Source of the DNA: an uncultured Bacilli bacterium
GTDB taxonomy: Bacteria; Bacillota_I; Bacilli_A; RF39; UBA660
DNA: 13,364 nucleotides
NCBI GenBank assembly: GCA_948552115.1
Contig: CAOWNX010000011.1
Coordinates: 1 to 13,364, forward strand
Direction of reading: 5' to 3'
Notes under the pieces: generated by a model
Told to the model about the DNA's origin: nothing
Databases searched by the model: none
The model's input: the letters and a program-made list of their open reading frames with translations, nothing else
Part shown: positions 12,788-13,364 of the stretch, one piece after another
Numbering within the stretch: position 1 is the first letter of the stretch
How the letters are laid out: each line of letters opens with the position of its first letter
Made by a program: the position numbers and the translations under genes

Positions 12788-13364
12788 ATGGAATCTATTT
12801 TAGAACTTAAAAATGTGGAAAAGTATTATGGAAATAAGAGTAATATTACGAAAGCAGTAGATCGAATTTCTTTTTCTGTTTCGAAAGGAGAGTTTGTTTC
12901 GATAATGGGAGCAAGTGGTTCTGGTAAAACAACTTTACTTAATTGTATTTCGACGATAGATAAAGTTACTAGTGGAACTATTTTCGTAGATGGAGAAGAT
13001 ATTACAAAATTAAAAGGAAATCAATTAAATTTGTTTCGAAGAGAAAAATTAGGGTTTATTTTTCAAGATTTTAATTTACTTGATACATTGACTTCTTATG
13101 AAAATATTGCACTCGCGTTGTCGATTCAAAATGTTTCGTATTCTGATATAAAAAAACGAATTGAAAAAATTGCTAGGGATTTGAATATTACAAATGTGTT
13201 AGATAAATATCCTTATCAAATGAGTGGTGGACAGAAACAACGTGTAGCAAGTGCTAGAGCTATTATTACGAATCCAAAACTTGTTTTAGCGGATGAACCA
13301 ACTGGTGCATTAGATTCTAAAAGTGCAAAAATGTTACTTGAAAGTTTTGAATATTTAAATTCAG
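12788..13364 (+). CDS. bceA: BceA-like ABC transporter ATPase, 3' end beyond window
   Basis: The first 192 codons of an ABC ATPase, open to the window edge. ATG 12788 has AAGGAG eight bases upstream. Walker A is GASGSGKTT (41-49), the Q-loop residue is Q93 (IFQDFNLLDTL), the signature is MSGGQKQR (145-152), Walker B is LVLADE (165-170, catalytic E170) and the D-loop is ALDS. The pattern fits the MacB/LolD/BceA group of peptide- and lipid-handling transporters. With the kinase/regulator pair it suggests BceAB, which frees cell-wall precursors from antimicrobial peptides and signals to the kinase. The permease should lie just beyond the window, which would settle BceA against other members of the group. 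Confidence 0.9.
   Translation, partial: MESILELKNVEKYYGNKSNITKAVDRISFSVSKGEFVSIMGASGSGKTTLLNCISTIDKVTSGTIFVDGEDITKLKGNQLNLFRREKLGFIFQDFNLLDTLTSYENIALALSIQNVSYSDIKKRIEKIARDLNITNVLDKYPYQMSGGQKQRVASARAIITNPKLVLADEPTGALDSKSAKMLLESFEYLNS

Overview
The window is AT-rich, almost wholly plus-strand coding DNA from a low-GC Firmicute. UGA is used as stop and UGG as Trp, ribosome binding sites are strong (AAGGAG, GAGGTG), promoters are sigma-A-like and the tRNA has an encoded CCA. A superoxide reductase, a dockerin protein and Ig-like surface proteins point to an anaerobic, probably gut-associated Bacilli- or Clostridia-like organism. The taxon is an inference.

Left edge (1-735): what looks like the right end of an integrated element. 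A minus-strand gene runs off the window. To its right lie two minus-strand terminators, short repeats, and the promoter plus 5' half of a tRNA-Leu(CAA) gene that stops being tRNA just after the anticodon loop. The tRNA 3' half is not in the window.

Housekeeping stretch (772-2290): an HD-domain protein and a zinc-ribbon membrane protein, each with a recognisable promoter and terminator, then tRNA-Arg(CCU). Positions 2289-2693 hold no intact gene, only a frameshifted remnant of a small gene ending at a terminator.

Envelope and stress block (2694-13364): a DUF975/CmpB-type membrane fusion protein, then a tightly packed set of desulfoferrodoxin (superoxide reductase), SanA/YdcF-like protein, AraC-GyrI-type regulator, BceR-like response regulator and BceS-like intramembrane-sensing kinase. 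Next come two overlapping genes for surface proteins. One is a membrane-anchored Ig/cadherin-like protein. The other is a 1133-residue secreted M6 metalloprotease with a beta-helix/GLUG region, two nearly identical Big2 domains and a C-terminal dockerin. The window ends inside a BceA-like ABC ATPase gene.

The genes read as a Bce-type module for sensing and resisting antimicrobial peptides, with the two-component system and the transporter separated by the surface anchor/protease pair. Inverted repeats of the form TTACA-N4-TGTAA, matching what I recall of BceR-type operators, lie before the ABC gene and before the DUF975/CmpB gene 10 kb upstream. This suggests one regulon across the block. The dockerin implies that the protease docks on a cohesin-bearing partner not visible here.
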